Shown: positions 46,020 through 57,575, counted from the first letter of the stretch. The stretch is 64,000 bases of DNA from Bettongia penicillata ogilbyi (GCA_023548195.1 JAJHZJ010000251.1:2327167-2391166); one strand, 5' to 3'. A program made the numbers and translations. The notes: generated by a model not told the origin, from the sequence alone.

Positions 46020-48532
46020 AGACGCTACAGGTCAGTGAGAGAGACTTCTGGGCTGGCTGAGAGGGGAGTGGGGTGTCTCCGTGACTCAGGTCCCCTCAGG
46101 AGACAGCAGCAGAGGCAGTGGCAGAGACAGTGGTGGCCCAGAGGCCTGGGACTCCCGGAGCAGTCAGGAGCTCAGGGCCATTACTGAAGATCTCCGCATA
46201 AACCCCCTGAGGGAACTGAGCCTGGGAGGTGGCCCTGCCTCCACCCAAGCACCAGAACTTAAGCTCACATTGAATAGCAGCCACGCCCGCCCAGAAAGCC
46301 CTGAGGCTGGGGAGCAGTATTTGAATCTCAGACTCCAAGCACTAGCTGGGCAGATCTAGGCAGGAGTGGACAGGAATCTCAGAAGTCAAGTAACTGGCTG
46401 GGAAAATGCCCAGAAAAGGGAAGAAAAATAAGACAATAGAAAACTATTTTCTTGGGGAACAGATGTTTGTGCCTTTCATTTCTGATGACAAGGAGCAATG
46501 CTTACCATCAGGGAAAGATGTGGAGGTCATGGCCTCTGTATCCCAGACATCCCAGGTGGATGTCCGGTGGGCTCAGGCCATGGAAGAGCTCAAAAAGGAT
46601 TTTGAAAATCAAGTTAGACAGGTGGAGGAAAAACTGGGAGGAGAAATGAGAGAGATGCAAGAAAAGCATGAAAAACAGGTCACTATCTTGCTAAAGGAGA
46701 CCCAAAAAGTGCTCAAGAAAATAACACCTTGAAAAATAGGCTCACTCAATTGGCAAAAGAGGTTCAAAAAGCCAATGAGGAGAAGAATGCTTTCAAAAGC
46801 AGAATTAGCCAAAGGGAAAAAGAGGTTCAAAAGCTCACTGAAGAAAATTGTTCTTTCAAAATTAGAATGGAACAGATGGAGGCTAATAACTTTCTGAGAA
46901 ACCAAGAAATCACAAAACAAAACCAAAAGAATGAAAAAATGGAAGGTAATGTGAAATATCTCACTGGGAAAACAACCGACTTGGAAAATAGATCCAGGAG
47001 AGACAATTTAAAAATTATGGGACTACCTGAAAGCCATGATCAAAAAAAGAGCCTAGACATCATCTTTCATGAAATTATCAAGGAAAACTGCCCTGAGATT
47101 CTAGAGCCAAAGGGCAAAATAAGTATTCAAGGAATCCACTGATCACTGCCTGAAAGAGATCCAAAAAGAGAAACTCCTAGGAACATTGTGGCCAAATTCC
47201 AGAATTCCCAGGCCAAGAAGAAAATATTGCAAGCAGCTAGAAAGAAACAATTCCAGTATTGTGGAAATACAATTAGGATAACACAAGATCTAGCAGCTTC
47301 TACATTAAGGGATCAAAGGGTGTGGAATAGGATATTCCAGAAGTCAAAGGAACTAGGACTCAAACCAAGAATCACCTACCCAGCATAATACTTCAGTATA
47401 ATACTTCTGGGGAAAAAATGGTCTTTCAATGAAATAGAGGACTTTCAAGCATTCTTGATGGAAAGACCAGAGCTGAAAAGAAAATTGACTTTCAAGCACA
47501 AGAATGAGAAGAAGCATGAAAAAGTAAACAACAAAGAGAAGTCATAAGGGACTTTCCAAAGGTGAACTGTTTACATTCCTACATGGAAAGACAATATTTG
47601 TAAGTCTTAAAACTTTTCAGTATCTGGGTAGTTGTTGGGACCACACACACACACACACACACACAGACATGCACACACACATGTACATGCGTGCATGCAC
47701 ACACATACAGAGACAGAGAGCACAGTGTGAATTGAATAGGATGGGGCCATATCTTAAAAGAAATTAAGTGAAATGAGAGAGAAATGTAGTGGGAGGAGAG
47801 AGGGAGAAAAGGAATGGGGTAAATTATCTCTCATTCAAGAGGCAAGCAGGAGACTTTTTAGTGGAGGGAAAAAGAGGAGAGCTGAGAAAAAAACATTTAA
47901 GTTTACCCTCATCACTTTTGACTAAAGGACGAAATAAAATGCACACTCATTTTTTTATGAAAACCTATCTTACAATACAGGAAAGTGGGGGAGAAGGAGA
48001 TAAGCAGGGTGGGTGGGATGATGGAAGGGAGGGCAATGGGAGGAGGGAGCAATTTGAAGTCAACACTTGGAGAGGGACAGGATCAAAAGACAAAATAGAA
48101 ACAATGAGGGGCAGCATAGGATGGAGGGAAATATAGTTAGTCTTACACAACATGACTATTATCGAAGTCATTTGCAAAACTATGCAGATATGGCCTATAT
48201 TGAATTGCCTGCCTTCTCAAAGGGAATGGGTGGGGAGGGAGGGATGGGGAGAATTTGGAACTCAAAAGTTTTCAGAACAACTGTGGAGTATTGTTCTTGC
48301 TACAAGGAAATAAGAAATACAGTTAATGGGGAATAGAAAGTTATCTGGCCCTACAGGACCAAAGAGAAGATGGGGACAAGAGAAGGGAGGGATGATAGAA
48401 GAGAGCGGTGATTGGTGATAGGGAAAATTAGAATGCTTGTTGTATTGGGGTGGGGAAGGGGATAAATGGGGAGAAAATTTGGAACCCAAAATTTTATGAA
48501 AATGAATGTAAAAAGTTAAATAAATTAAAACA
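45723..48532 (+). mobile_element. HAL1-like element I, full length, inserted in G
   Basis: The 5' end is 'ggggtgaggagccaagatgg' with CAAGATGGTGG (one change from the YY1 core). The GC-rich 5' UTR has one monomer (about 46175-46260). ORF1 runs 46406-47507, and the 3' UTR has a CA repeat (47643-47664) and the double terminal block. Flanking duplication: tgaaatgctca at 45712-45722 and 48538-48548, extendable to 16 bases with one mismatch. No ORF2. It is better preserved than G and H. Confidence 0.9.
46406..47507 (+). pseudogene. ORF1 of element I, frameshift plus stop
   Basis: The ATG gives MPRKGKKNKTIENYFLGEQ, then WAQAMEELKKDFENQVRQVEEKL and the start of the coiled coil. A frameshift at about 46712 ends this frame at 46732. 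The next frame (46729-47142) carries the coiled coil, NVKYLTGKTTDLENRS and RRDNLKIMGLPES, and ends at a TGA (47140) replacing the usual arginine or glutamine after GIH. A third piece (47188-47388) has AKFQNSQ and WNRIFQKSKELGLKPRI. The N-terminal half differs from D, K and L (TSQVDVRW in place of TPQGGGGW), so it belongs to an older subfamily. Confidence 0.88.
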
Positions 48533-48537
48533 AAAAT

Positions 48538-48548
48538 TGAAATGCTCA
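48538..48548. repeat. target-site duplication of element I, right copy
   Basis: tgaaatgctca, identical to 45712-45722. The tail of element G continues after it. Confidence 0.8.
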
Positions 48549-48570
48549 TTTATTTTAAAATATAGTCGTT

Positions 48571-50415
48571 CAGAGGTAAAAATATAGAATTCAAATAGTT
48601 AAATAAAATAGATAACTATGGTTCCATAGTTTTTTCATGTTATAATATCTAGTGAAGAATAGTATAGAAAGAAGGAAATATTATGCTTAACAAAAGCACT
48701 TCCTATCAGACAATGTTAAATGCTGCGTATATATAGAGCAGTTTTAAAAATTAAAATTATCTCTGCCCCTAAGAATCTTATATTCTAATAAGGGAAGATA
48801 ACACTCAAAAGTACTTGAAAAGTGAAGGTGAGTGCAAAGGTTTCTTTCATGGGAGCATGAATTTGAAGTACAGAGTTAGGCAGAGCAGGGTAGAAAACAG
48901 GGAAAGCAGGGAAGTTTTGGCCCCTACCCAAAATGAAGGGTCCAGGAGGAGTCTTACAGTGGGATATTTGATGGTGATTGGGCCATGAGGTTGTTAGATT
49001 GTTCTCAGATGAGGTGGATGAAGGTATGAGGAAAGTTGTATTTGAACTAGCAGTAGAGGGTGAATGATTTTGACGTCCAAAGGAAGTCAGGAAGACATCC
49101 AAAAGGGGCATCTATAAAGCCTTTCTACTTGTTTCTTTATCTATCATATATGCATGTCCAACATTACATTGTTTTGTAAGAAGTTACTTTCAAGTAGACC
49201 ATTTGTCAGCACCGTATGAGGAATAATATTTACTTGAAATTATCCAAGTAAAGGATCCTATATTACAATGATGAACTAAGAATTAAAGCTATATTTTGCT
49301 CTGCTAGGATTATGTGCCCCACTGTTAACTTTTATCACTTAGTCTTTTGTTTTTCAACAATAACAAATGGAAGTAAATTAAAGGCACATGATTTACCACT
49401 TTTATGTGATGGCTGAATGCAACTTGATATAATCTGATCATCTCACCACCAGAGATGTTAAGTTCATAGTCTAAGTAGAAATAATTTTTCTCTGAGTTCC
49501 CTTTTGTATTCATGGTGCTTGGTTGAGCTCACATACTTGACTCTGATAAAGCACTAAAAGCTACCTAGCTCTGTAATGAATTTGCTTTTTATAAAATGGG
49601 TGAAAATGTATATATTTCAATGACTGAAAAGATGTTGAAAGGAAAAGGCATTTCTCTCAAGGGGTGGGACGGAAGAAGGGAGATAGAGAAGGAGAAATGT
49701 TTGTTTTGCAGGGTAATGGTGTCATCCATATCCAGTTTCCATATTGAGAGCAACGCTACTTAAACAGACATGGAGTAGGGTGAGTTGCAATGGTAGCTAA
49801 TAAAGTCTATTTTGGGAATTGCTGAGTAGGCCATTTTGTTTTCAGAGAGTGACTTATTAATACAATTTCAAGTGAAATGTATTGTCAAATTCATGACAAA
49901 CATTTCTATGTGTAAGAGTATTCTCAAAAAACTAATTTGGGGATACAACTGCCCACCTTCTTCTTCCCTATCAATAAATCGAGCTCATTAGTTTGTGAGA
50001 GACAGAATGTTTGAGTGGTCGTATGCCTCTGGGTCGAAAAGAAAATGTTGTTTAAGAAGGAGGAAGGGGTTTAATGGGACCAATTTATGATTTTGAAAGG
50101 AAAATTTTAACCCAATAAAAACATGCAAAACAATAAAAAGTTAATAAATTCAAGATATAATTTATAACACTCTAAAATATAAACAAAAAAGAATTCTCAA
50201 ATCAGATGACTAGATTATACATCTTGGGTACAGGACCAACTTATACACATGAACACATAGAATAACTAGTTCTAAAGCAAAGAAAAAGAGAGAAGAAAGA
50301 AATGAGGGCTAGAGTAGAGGAGAGAATGGAGAGACATCATACAAACAGGTGGAGACAGACAGAGATAGAGAAACACAGGCAGAGACAGAGAGAGACAGAG
50401 AGAGAACTCTGATAA
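48571..50415. other. spacer between the two HAL1 nests, no gene seen
   Basis: About 1.85 kb of unassigned DNA. Purine-rich tracts lie at about 49665-49700 and 50280-50405 (AGA/GACAGA type). No frame longer than 108 codons, and none with motifs. Confidence 0.45.
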
Positions 50416-50428
50416 CAGGAAGCTTTTA
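50416..50428. repeat. target-site duplication of element J, left copy
   Basis: caggaagct (9 bases exact, 12 with one mismatch) recurs at 58741 just beyond the 5' end of J. Confidence 0.6.
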
Positions 50429-50545
50429 ACATATATATATATATATATGTGTATGTTAAATATATGTATATTTTTTATTAAATATATATATATATTATTT
50501 TATAATTATATATGTAATATAATATATAATTATATATATATATTA
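50429..50545. repeat. AT microsatellite at the tail of J
   Basis: Long TA/AAT runs where the poly(A) tail of J would lie. Probably an expanded tail. Confidence 0.85.
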
Positions 50546-51375
50546 TTTTCAATTTTCAACATTTACTTCTGCAAAATTTTGAATTCCAAATTTTCTCATT
50601 TCTCCCCTCGCCTGCCCCAGGAAAGCACCCCTTTCCCCAATTTGCTCTCCCTTCTATCACTCCCTTCTTCCATCCCCCTCCTCTCTATTTTCCTATAGGG
50701 AAAGATAGATTTCTATACCTCATTGCCTGTACAGTTTTCCAGTTGCATGGAAAAACAATTTTGAACATTCATTCTTAAAGTTTTGAGGTCCACATTCTTT
50801 CCATTCCTCCCTTGCTGCTTACTCTCATTGAAACAGCAAGCAAATCAATATAGGTGATAAATGTGTACCCATGCAAAACACTTCCTTAACAGTCATGCTG
50901 CAAAAGACTAACCACATTCTCTTTATCCTGTCCTGCCTTCCATCTTCCATTTATTCCACTGTCTCCCTTGACCTTTCCCCCTACAATAGTGTTTGCTTCT
51001 GATTACCCCCTTTCCCCCAATCTGCTGTCCCTTCTATTATTTATTATCTTCCTAAATACCATCTGTTATATTCTCTCTCCTGTCTCCTTCCTTCCTTCCT
51101 TTCTTTCTGCAGAGTACAATAGATTTCCATACTCAAATAAATGTGTATTATTCCCTTCTGAAGTCAGATCTGTTGAGAGTAAGGCTTGCTTATTCCCTCT
51201 CATCTCTCCCCTCTTCCCCTCCATTGCAAAAACTCTTTCATGCCTCTTTTATGTGAGATAATTTACTACATTCCACCTCTACCTTTCTTTTTCTCCCAGT
51301 ACATTCCTCTAAACACTTATTTTTACTTTTGGGTATTGTCCCTTCATATTTAGCTCACCCTCTGCCCTCTGCCTA

Positions 51376-51500
51376 CACACACATGTACATACACATGCAC
51401 ATACACATATTTACACATATACCTACACATATATAATGTGTACATGTGTATATTTGTATATGTGTGTATATAGATATAGATATAGATATATAGGTACACA
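51376..51500. repeat. CA/TATG/GATA microsatellite in the J 3' UTR
   Basis: Irregular ACAT, TATG and GATATA units at the family's conserved 3' UTR repeat position. Minus-strand Tyr/Cys-rich frames here are artefacts. Confidence 0.9.
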
Positions 51501-51666
51501 CATGAATATACATACATGTTACCTCTAACAAACCAAATACTGAGAAATGTCTCATGAGTTACAAACATCATCTTTCTGTATAGTAATGTAAACAGTTCAA
51601 CAGTCCCTTATGGCTTCTCTTTTCTGTTTACCTTTTCTTGTTTCTCTTGATTCTTGCATTTGGAAG

Positions 51667-52380
51667 TCACATTTTTCTATTCAGCTTTGATCTTTTCAAC
51701 AAAAATGCTTGCAAATCCTCTATTTTATTGAAATTCCATTTTTCTCCTGAAATATTATACTCAGTTTTGCTGAGTAGGTGATTCTTGGTTTTAATCCTAA
51801 CTTCTTTGACCTCTGGAATATCATATTCCAATCCCTCTGATCCCTTAATGTAGAAGCTGCTAAATCCTGTGTTATTTTGATTGTGTTTCCACAATATTTG
51901 AACTGTTTCTTTCTGGCTTATTGTAATATTTTCTCCTTTTCCTTGGTTACAGTGTTCTAGGAGTTTTACTTTTGGGATCACTTTCAAGAAGTGATCAATG
52001 GATTCTTTCTATTTCTATTTTATCTTCTGGTTCTAGAGTATCAGTTTTCCTTGATAACTCTTGAAAGATGATATCCAGGCTCTTTTTTGATCATGATTTT
52101 CACATAGACCAATAATTTTAAAATTGTCTCTCCTGGATCTATTTTCCAGGTCAGTTGTTTTCACAATGAGATATTTTACATTGTTTGCTCTTTTTTCATT
52201 CTTTTGGTTTTGTTTTATAATTTCTTGATTCCTCATGAAGTCATTAACTTACATTTGCTCCATTGTAATTTTTAAGGAATTATTTTCTTAAGAAAGATTT
52301 TGGACCTCCTTTTCCATTTGGCTAATTCTGCTTTTTAAGATATTCTCTTCGTTGTTTTTTGGACCTCTTTTGGCATTTGG
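51667..52380 (-). pseudogene. ORF1 of element J, 3' portion
   Basis: It carries the distal coiled coil, NNVKYLIVKTTDLENRS, RRDNFKIIGLCENHDQ and, after a deletion and frameshifts, the C-terminal words LQAFLLKRSKLNRK. It continues on the far side of element K at 55392-55724. Stops and indels show a dead, old copy. Confidence 0.8.
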
Positions 52381-52394
52381 GGGAGTCTATTTTT
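52381..52394. repeat. target-site duplication of element K, left copy
   Basis: gggagtctattttt is identical to 55378-55391. Both copies lie in the ORF1 of J. Confidence 0.95.
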
Positions 52395-53427
52395 TTTTTT
52401 TAATTTTAATTTATTTATTTATTTAATTTTCTTACATTTATTTTCACAAATTTTTGGGTTCCAGATTTTCTCCCCTTTTATCCCCTCCCCCCACCCCAAT
52501 ACCCCAAGCAATCTAATTTTCCCTATCTCCAATCTGCCTTCTCTTCTGTCATCTCTCCCTTCTCTTCTCTCCATCTCTTTTCTCCTGTAGGGCCAGATGA
52601 CTTCCTATTCCTCATTAACTGTATGTCTTCTTTCCTAGTTGCAACAACAATACTAAACAGTTGTTCCTAAAACTTTGAGTTCCAAATTCTCCCCATCCCT
52701 CCCTCCCCACCCATTCTCTTTGGGACAGCAGGCAATTCAATATAGGCCATATCTGTGTAGTTTTGCCAATGACCTCCCTGATAGTCGTGTTGTGTAAGAC
52801 TAACTGGATTACCATCCCTCCTAACCTGCCCCTCCTTGTTTCTCTTCTGTCTTTTGATCCTGTCCCTCCCCAAGTGTTGACTTCAAATTGCTCCCTCCTC
52901 CCTTTGCCCTCCCTTCCATCACCCCCCCCTTGCAATATCTCTTTCTCCCCCACTTTCTTATACTGTAAGATAGGTTTTCATACCAAAATGAGTGTGCATT
53001 TCACTCCTTCGTTTAGTCAAATGTGATGAGGGTAAAGCTTCTTGGTTTTTTTTTTTTTTCTCAGCTCTCCTCTTTTTCCCTCCACTAAGAAAAACTCCTA
53101 CCTGCCTCTTAAATGACATATAGTTACCCCCTTCCCTTTCCCTCTCTTTCCTCCCCCTACATTTCTCTCTCACCATTTACCCTAGTTTCTTTTAAGGTAT
53201 TGTCCCATCCTATTCAGTTCAATCTGTGCTCTCTATCTCTGTATGTGTGTGCATGTGTGTATGTGTGTGCATGCGTGTACATGTGTGTGTGTGGTCCCAC
53301 CAACTACCCAGATACTGAAAAGTTTTAACAGTTAGAAATATTGTCTTTCCCTGTATGAGTGTAAACAGTTCACTTCTGGTAAGTCCCTTAAGACTTCTCT
53401 TTGCTGTTTACTTTTTCATGCTTCTTC

Positions 53428-54531
53428 TCATTCTTGTGTTTGAAAGTCAAGCCCTCTTTTCAGCTCTGGTCTTTTCATCAAGAATGATTGAAAGTCCTCC
53501 GTTTCATTGAAAGACCATATCTTCCCTTGAAGTATTATACTCAGTTTAGCTGGGTAGGTGATCCTTGGTTTGAGTCCTAGTTCCTTTGCCTTCTGGAATA
53601 TCCTATTCCACGCCCTTCGATCCCTTAATGTAGAAGCTGCTAGATCTTGGGTTATCCTGATTGTATTTCCACAATACTGGAATTGTTTCTTTCTAGCTGC
53701 TTGTAAGATTTTTTCCTTGAGCTGGGAGTTCTGGAATTTGGCCACAATGTTCCTAGGTGTTTCTCTTTTTGGATCTCTTTCAGGTGGTGATCGATGGATT
53801 CTTTCAATACTGATTTTGCCCTCTGGTTGTAGAACCTTAGGGAAGTTTTCCTCGATAATTTCATGGAAGATGATGTCTAGGCTCTTTTTTTGATCATGAC
53901 TTTCAGGTAGTCCCATAATTTTTAAATTGTCTCTCCTGGATCTATTTTCCAGGTCAGTTGTTTTTTTCCCATGAGATATTTCACATTCTCTTCCATTTTT
54001 TCGTTCTTTTGGTTTTGTTTGGTGATTTCTTGGTTTCTCATAAAGTCATTAGACTCCATCTGTTCCATTCTAATTTTGAGAGAACTATTAAATTCAGTGA
54101 GCTTTTGAGCCTCTTTTTCCATTTGGCTCATTCTGCTTTTGAAAGCATTCTTCTCCTCATTGACCTTTTGAACCTCCTTTGCCAATTGGGTGAGCCTATT
54201 TTTCAAGGTGTTAATTTCCTCAGCATTTTTTTGGGTCTCCTTTACCAAGGTATTGACACGGTTTTCATACTTTTGTTGCATCTCTGACATTTCTCTTCCC
54301 AGTTTTTCCTCCACCTGTCTAAGTTGCTTTTCAAAATCCTTTTTTAGCTCTTCCAGGGCCTGAGCCCACCCACCACCCCCCTGGGGTGTCTGGGGTACTG
54401 AGGCCTCACCCTCCACGTCTTTCCCTGATGGCAAGGATACGTCCTCATCATCAGATCCGAAGGTCGGGATCATTTGCATTTGTTGGAAAAAAACTCTCTA
54501 AAGTCTTACTTTTCTTCCTTTTTCTAGGCAT
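53428..54531 (-). pseudogene. ORF1 of element K, nearly intact (two frameshifts)
   Basis: The ATG at 54531-54529 gives MPRK. An extra T in the T-run near 54488 shifts the frame after about 14 codons. From 54479 a 185-codon frame carries MIPTFGSDDED, the Gly-rich TPQGGGGWAQALEELKKDFE, the coiled coil (TLKNRLTQLAKEVQK...) and NQEITKQNQKNEKMEENVKY. A second extra A near 53966 (A-run in 'gggaaaaaaacaactg') shifts it again. The final 162-codon frame (53916-53428) starts in the RNA-recognition domain (MGLPESHDQ) and covers PRNIVAKFQNSQLKEKILQ, RITQDLAASTLRDRRAWNRIF and the terminal DFQTQE. Both lesions are homopolymer slips, so sequencing error is worth excluding. Confidence 0.9.
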
Positions 54532-54664
54532 TTTCCCAGCCAGTTACTTCACTTCTGAGATTCCTTTCCACCCCTGCCTGGATCCACCCAGCTATGCTTG
54601 GCCTCTGAGATTTAAATGGGCTTTCCTCCTGCCGGCTGTCAGTCAGTGAGCTTTAGTTCAGGTG

Positions 54665-54890
54665 CTGGGTTGGGGCCAGGGCCGCCTCCGAGACTCTAAT
54701 CCCTCAGGGGCTTTATGCAGAGACTTTCAGGAATGGAGCGGGTGGGGGTGGGGTGGGGGACCCGCCTCCCAAATCCCACTCCCTTGGGGGCTTTAAGCAG
54801 AAGCCTTCAGTAACAGAACGGGGTGGGGGCAGGGCCATCTCCCAGGCTCAACTCTGTCAGGTCCTATGCAGGAATCTTCCGTAATGAAGA
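54665..54890 (-). promoter_or_regulatory. three tandem ~75-bp monomers in the K 5' UTR
   Basis: The words 'ccgcctcc' / 'ccgcctcc' / 'ccatctcc' recur at 54682, 54762 and 54835, and 'ctttatgcag' / 'ctttaagcag' / 'tcctatgcag' at 54711, 54791 and 54862. Periods are 80 and 71-73 bases. Mouse L1 uses tandem 5' monomers as promoter units (established); a promoter role here is inferred. Confidence 0.75.
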
Positions 54891-55354
54891 TCCTGCCTGC
54901 CGCTGGGGGATTCCTGGGTCCCGGTCCGCTGCCGCCTAAGCCACCGCCCACACCTCTGCCTCCGCAGCTTCCTGCCCCCGTCTCTACCGCCGCTTCCTCC
55001 CAAGGGGGCCTGAGTCACGGAGACGCCCCGCTTCCCCTCTCCTCCAGCCCGGCCTCTCTCACTGACCTGTAGCTTCTGTGGGCGGAGGGACTTTCCCAGC
55101 TGCCGGAGCTTCCGTCTCTGAAGCCTGCTCCGATCAGCTTCTCTGGGGCCACGGCCAAGGCAGCGTTGGGGGTGGAGTCCACTTTCCGGGGCGCGCCGGA
55201 CTCTGGGGATGGGTCTCCAGGGCTCCCCGGAACGGAAATCTCTTCTACTCTGCTTCTGCACACCTTGTATTGACCCAGAAGTTATGGGGGACTCTTTTTA
55301 CATTAATTCTATGGGCTTTTGGTTTCGGAGCTCGTGAACGTGCGTCCTTCTACT

Positions 55355-55365
55355 CCGCCATCTTG
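55355..55365 (-). promoter_or_regulatory. YY1-type motif at +13 of element K
   Basis: CAAGATGGCGG on the minus strand, at +13 to +23 from the first base of the element (55377), the same spacing as in D. Confidence 0.6.
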
Positions 55366-55377
55366 GCTTCGCCCCCC

Positions 55378-55391
55378 GGGAGTCTATTTTT
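55378..55391. repeat. target-site duplication of element K, right copy
   Basis: gggagtctattttt, identical to 52381-52394. The ORF1 of J continues after it. Confidence 0.95.
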
Positions 55392-55724
55392 AAAGGTGTT
55401 ACTTTCTTCAGCATTTTTGGGGATCTCCTTTATCAAGTTGTTGATTTGTTTTTCATGATTTTCTTGCATTGCTCCCATTTCTCTTCCCAATTTTTCCTCT
55501 ACTTTTCTTATTTGATTTTCAAAATCTTTTTTAAGGTATTCTATGGCTGAAGGCCATTTCATATTTTCTTTGGAGACTTTGGATATAGGAGTCTTGACCT
55601 TGCTATCTTCCTCCAGTTGTATACTTTCTTTGATCTTCCTCATTGTAAGAAAATACCTTTTTTTACCTTTCCTTTTACCAAGATAGTAACCTTCTGTAGT
55701 CTTATTTTTCCCCCTTTTTGTCAT
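55392..55724 (-). pseudogene. ORF1 of element J, 5' portion
   Basis: It starts MTKRGKNKTTEGYYLGKRK and runs through WPSAIEYLKKDFENQIRKVEEKLGREMGAMQENHEKQINNLIKEI to NTFKNRL, where element K interrupts it. The N-terminus differs from the D/K/L subfamily (no Gly-rich TPQGGGGW). It remains open for over 100 codons despite its age. Confidence 0.82.
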
Positions 55725-55795
55725 TTCTCAGTCATTTATTTGACTTTTGCAATCTTTGTTAAGTGAAGGATATACTGCCTGATGTTTCAGGAGAT

Positions 55796-55813
55796 TTGTG
55801 CAGCTTTTTTTTT
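55796..55813. repeat. target-site duplication of element L, left copy
   Basis: ttgtgcagcttttttttt, up to 18 bases, identical to 58062-58079. The run of T makes the exact end uncertain. Confidence 0.88.
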
Positions 55814-56551
55814 TCTTTCTTTATTTATTTATTTAATTTTTTACATTCATTTTCACAAATTTTTGGGTTCCCAATTTTCTCCCCTTTTATCCCCTCCCCC
55901 CACCCCAATACCCCAAGCAATCTAATTTTCCCTATCTCCAATCTGCCCTCTCTTCTGTCATTCCCTCCCTTCTCTTGTCTCCATCTTCTCTTTTCTCCTG
56001 TAGGGCCAGATGACTTTCTATTCCTCATTAACTATATGTCTTCTTTCCTAGTTACAACAACAATATTAAACAGTTGTTCCTAAAACTTCGAGGTCCAAAT
56101 TCTCCCCATCCCTCCCTCCCCACCCATTCCCTTTGGGACAGCAGGCAATTCAATTTAGGCCTTATCTGTGTAGTTTTGCAAATGACTTCCCTGATAGTCG
56201 TGTTGTGTAAGACTAACTGGATTACCATCCCTCCTAACCTGCCCCTCATTGTTTCTCTTCTGTCTCTTGATCTTGTCCCTCCCCAAGTGTTGACTTCAAA
56301 TTGCTCCCTCCTCCCTTTGCCCTCCCCTCCATCATCCCCTCCCTTGCAATATCTCCTTCTCCCCCAGTTCAATCTGTGCTCTCTATCTCTGTATGTGTGT
56401 GCATGCGTGTACATGTGTATGTGTGGTCCCACCAACTACCCAGATACTGAAAAGAGTTAGAAATATTGTCTTTCCTGTATGAATATAAACAGTTCACTTC
56501 TGGTAAGTCCCTTAAGACTTCTCTTTGCTGTTTCCTTTTTCATGCTTCTTC

Positions 56552-57212
56552 TCATTCTTGTGTTTGAAAGTCACATTTTCTTTTCAGCTCTGGTCTTTTC
56601 ATTAAGAATGATTGAAAGTCCTCTGTTTCATTGAAAGACCATATTTTCCCTTGAAGTATTATACTCAGTTTAGCTTCCATTTTTTCGTTCTTTTGGTTTT
56701 GTTTGGTGATTTCTTGGTTTCTCGTAAAGTCATTAGACTCCATCTGTTCCATTCTAATTTTGAGAGAACTATTAAATTCAGTGAGCTTTTGAGCCTCTTT
56801 TTCCATTTGGCTCATTCTGCTTTTGAAAGCATTCTTCTCCTCATTGGCTTTTTGAACCTCCTTTGCAATTGAGTGAACCTATTTTTCAAGGTGTTAATTT
56901 CCTCAGCATTTTTTTGGGACTCCTTTACCAAGGTATTGACCTGATTTTCATACTTTTCTTGTATCTCTCTCATTTCTCTTCCCAGTTTTTCCTCCACCTG
57001 TCTAAGTTGCTTTTCAAAATCCTTTTTGAGCTCTTCCAGGGCCTGAGCCCACCCGCCACCCCCCTGGGGTGTCTGGGGTACTGAGGCCCCACCCTCCACG
57101 TCTTTCCCTGATGGCAAGGATACGTCCTATCATCAGATCCGAAGGTCGGGATCATTTGCATTTGCTGGAAAAAACTCTCTATAGTCTTATTTTTCTTCCC
57201 TTTTCTAGGCAT
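56552..57212 (-). pseudogene. ORF1 of element L with internal deletion
   Basis: It starts at 57212 (MPRKGKKNKTIESFFQQMQM). A frameshift near 57130 moves to the frame that ends at 56812, with WAQALEELKKDFE and the coiled coil; a further shift lies near 56865. The last frame (56815-56552) joins NQKNEKME directly to AKLSIIL, skipping the RNA-recognition domain and most of the C-terminal domain. An encoded protein would have lost RNA binding. Confidence 0.87.
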
Positions 57213-57339
57213 TTTCCCAGCCAGTTACTTGACTTCTGAGATTCCTTTCCACCCCCGCCTGGATCCGCCCAGCTAGTGCTTGGCCTCTGAGATTTAAATG
57301 GGCTTTCCTCCTGCCGGCTGTCAATTAGTGAGCTTTAGT

Positions 57340-57575
57340 TCAGGTGCTGGGGTGGGGGCAGGGCCGCCTCCCAGACTCTGGTCCCTCGGGGGCTTTTTGC
57401 AGAGACTTTCAGGAATGGAGCGAGTGGGGGAGGGGTGGGGGGCCCACCTCCCAATCTCAGTTCCCTTGGGGTCTTTGAGCAGAACCCTTCAGTAATAGAG
57501 CGGGGTGGGGGCAGGGCCATCTCCCAGGCTCAGTTCCGTCAGGTTTTATGCGGGAATCTTCTGTAATGAAGATCC
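57340..57575 (-). promoter_or_regulatory. three tandem monomers in the L 5' UTR
   Basis: 'ccgcctcc', 'ccacctcc' and 'ccatctcc' lie at 57364, 57444 and 57517, i.e. periods of 80 and 73 bases, exactly as in K. Confidence 0.72.

Larger units (their letters stand above)
52395..55377 (-). mobile_element. HAL1-like element K, full length, young, inserted in J
   Basis: A complete 2983-base element between perfect 14-base duplications. On the minus strand: 5' end 55377 with CAAGATGGCGG at +13; GC-rich 5' UTR with three tandem ~75-base monomers (54665-54890); ORF1 54531-53428; 3' UTR with a TG/CA repeat (53236-53294), C-rich (G4 on the element strand) block at 52472-52505, AATAAA words and a poly(A) tail (T-run at 52392-52401). 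No ORF2. It is the best preserved element here and, with D and L, defines the youngest subfamily. Confidence 0.94.
55078..55458 (+). other. antisense open frame in the K 5' UTR, running into J
   Basis: A frame of about 126 codons reads against K, from its 5' UTR through its 5' end (FYSAILA) and 26 codons into the surrounding ORF1 of J. It matches the antisense frames of D and I near both ends. It starts with GTG and has no internal ATG, so translation would need a near-cognate start or an upstream exon. Weak as a gene. Confidence 0.25.

Noticed and set aside
45690..46187. 165-codon sense frame across the 5' end of element I
   Set aside because: It starts with TTG in flanking DNA, crosses the insertion boundary and is rich in Arg/Gln from repeats. 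Not a plausible gene.
54386..55072. Pro/Ser-rich plus-strand frames antisense to K
   Set aside because: Monomer and CpG-rich 5' UTR sequence; frames without motif support and with lengths that follow the repeats.
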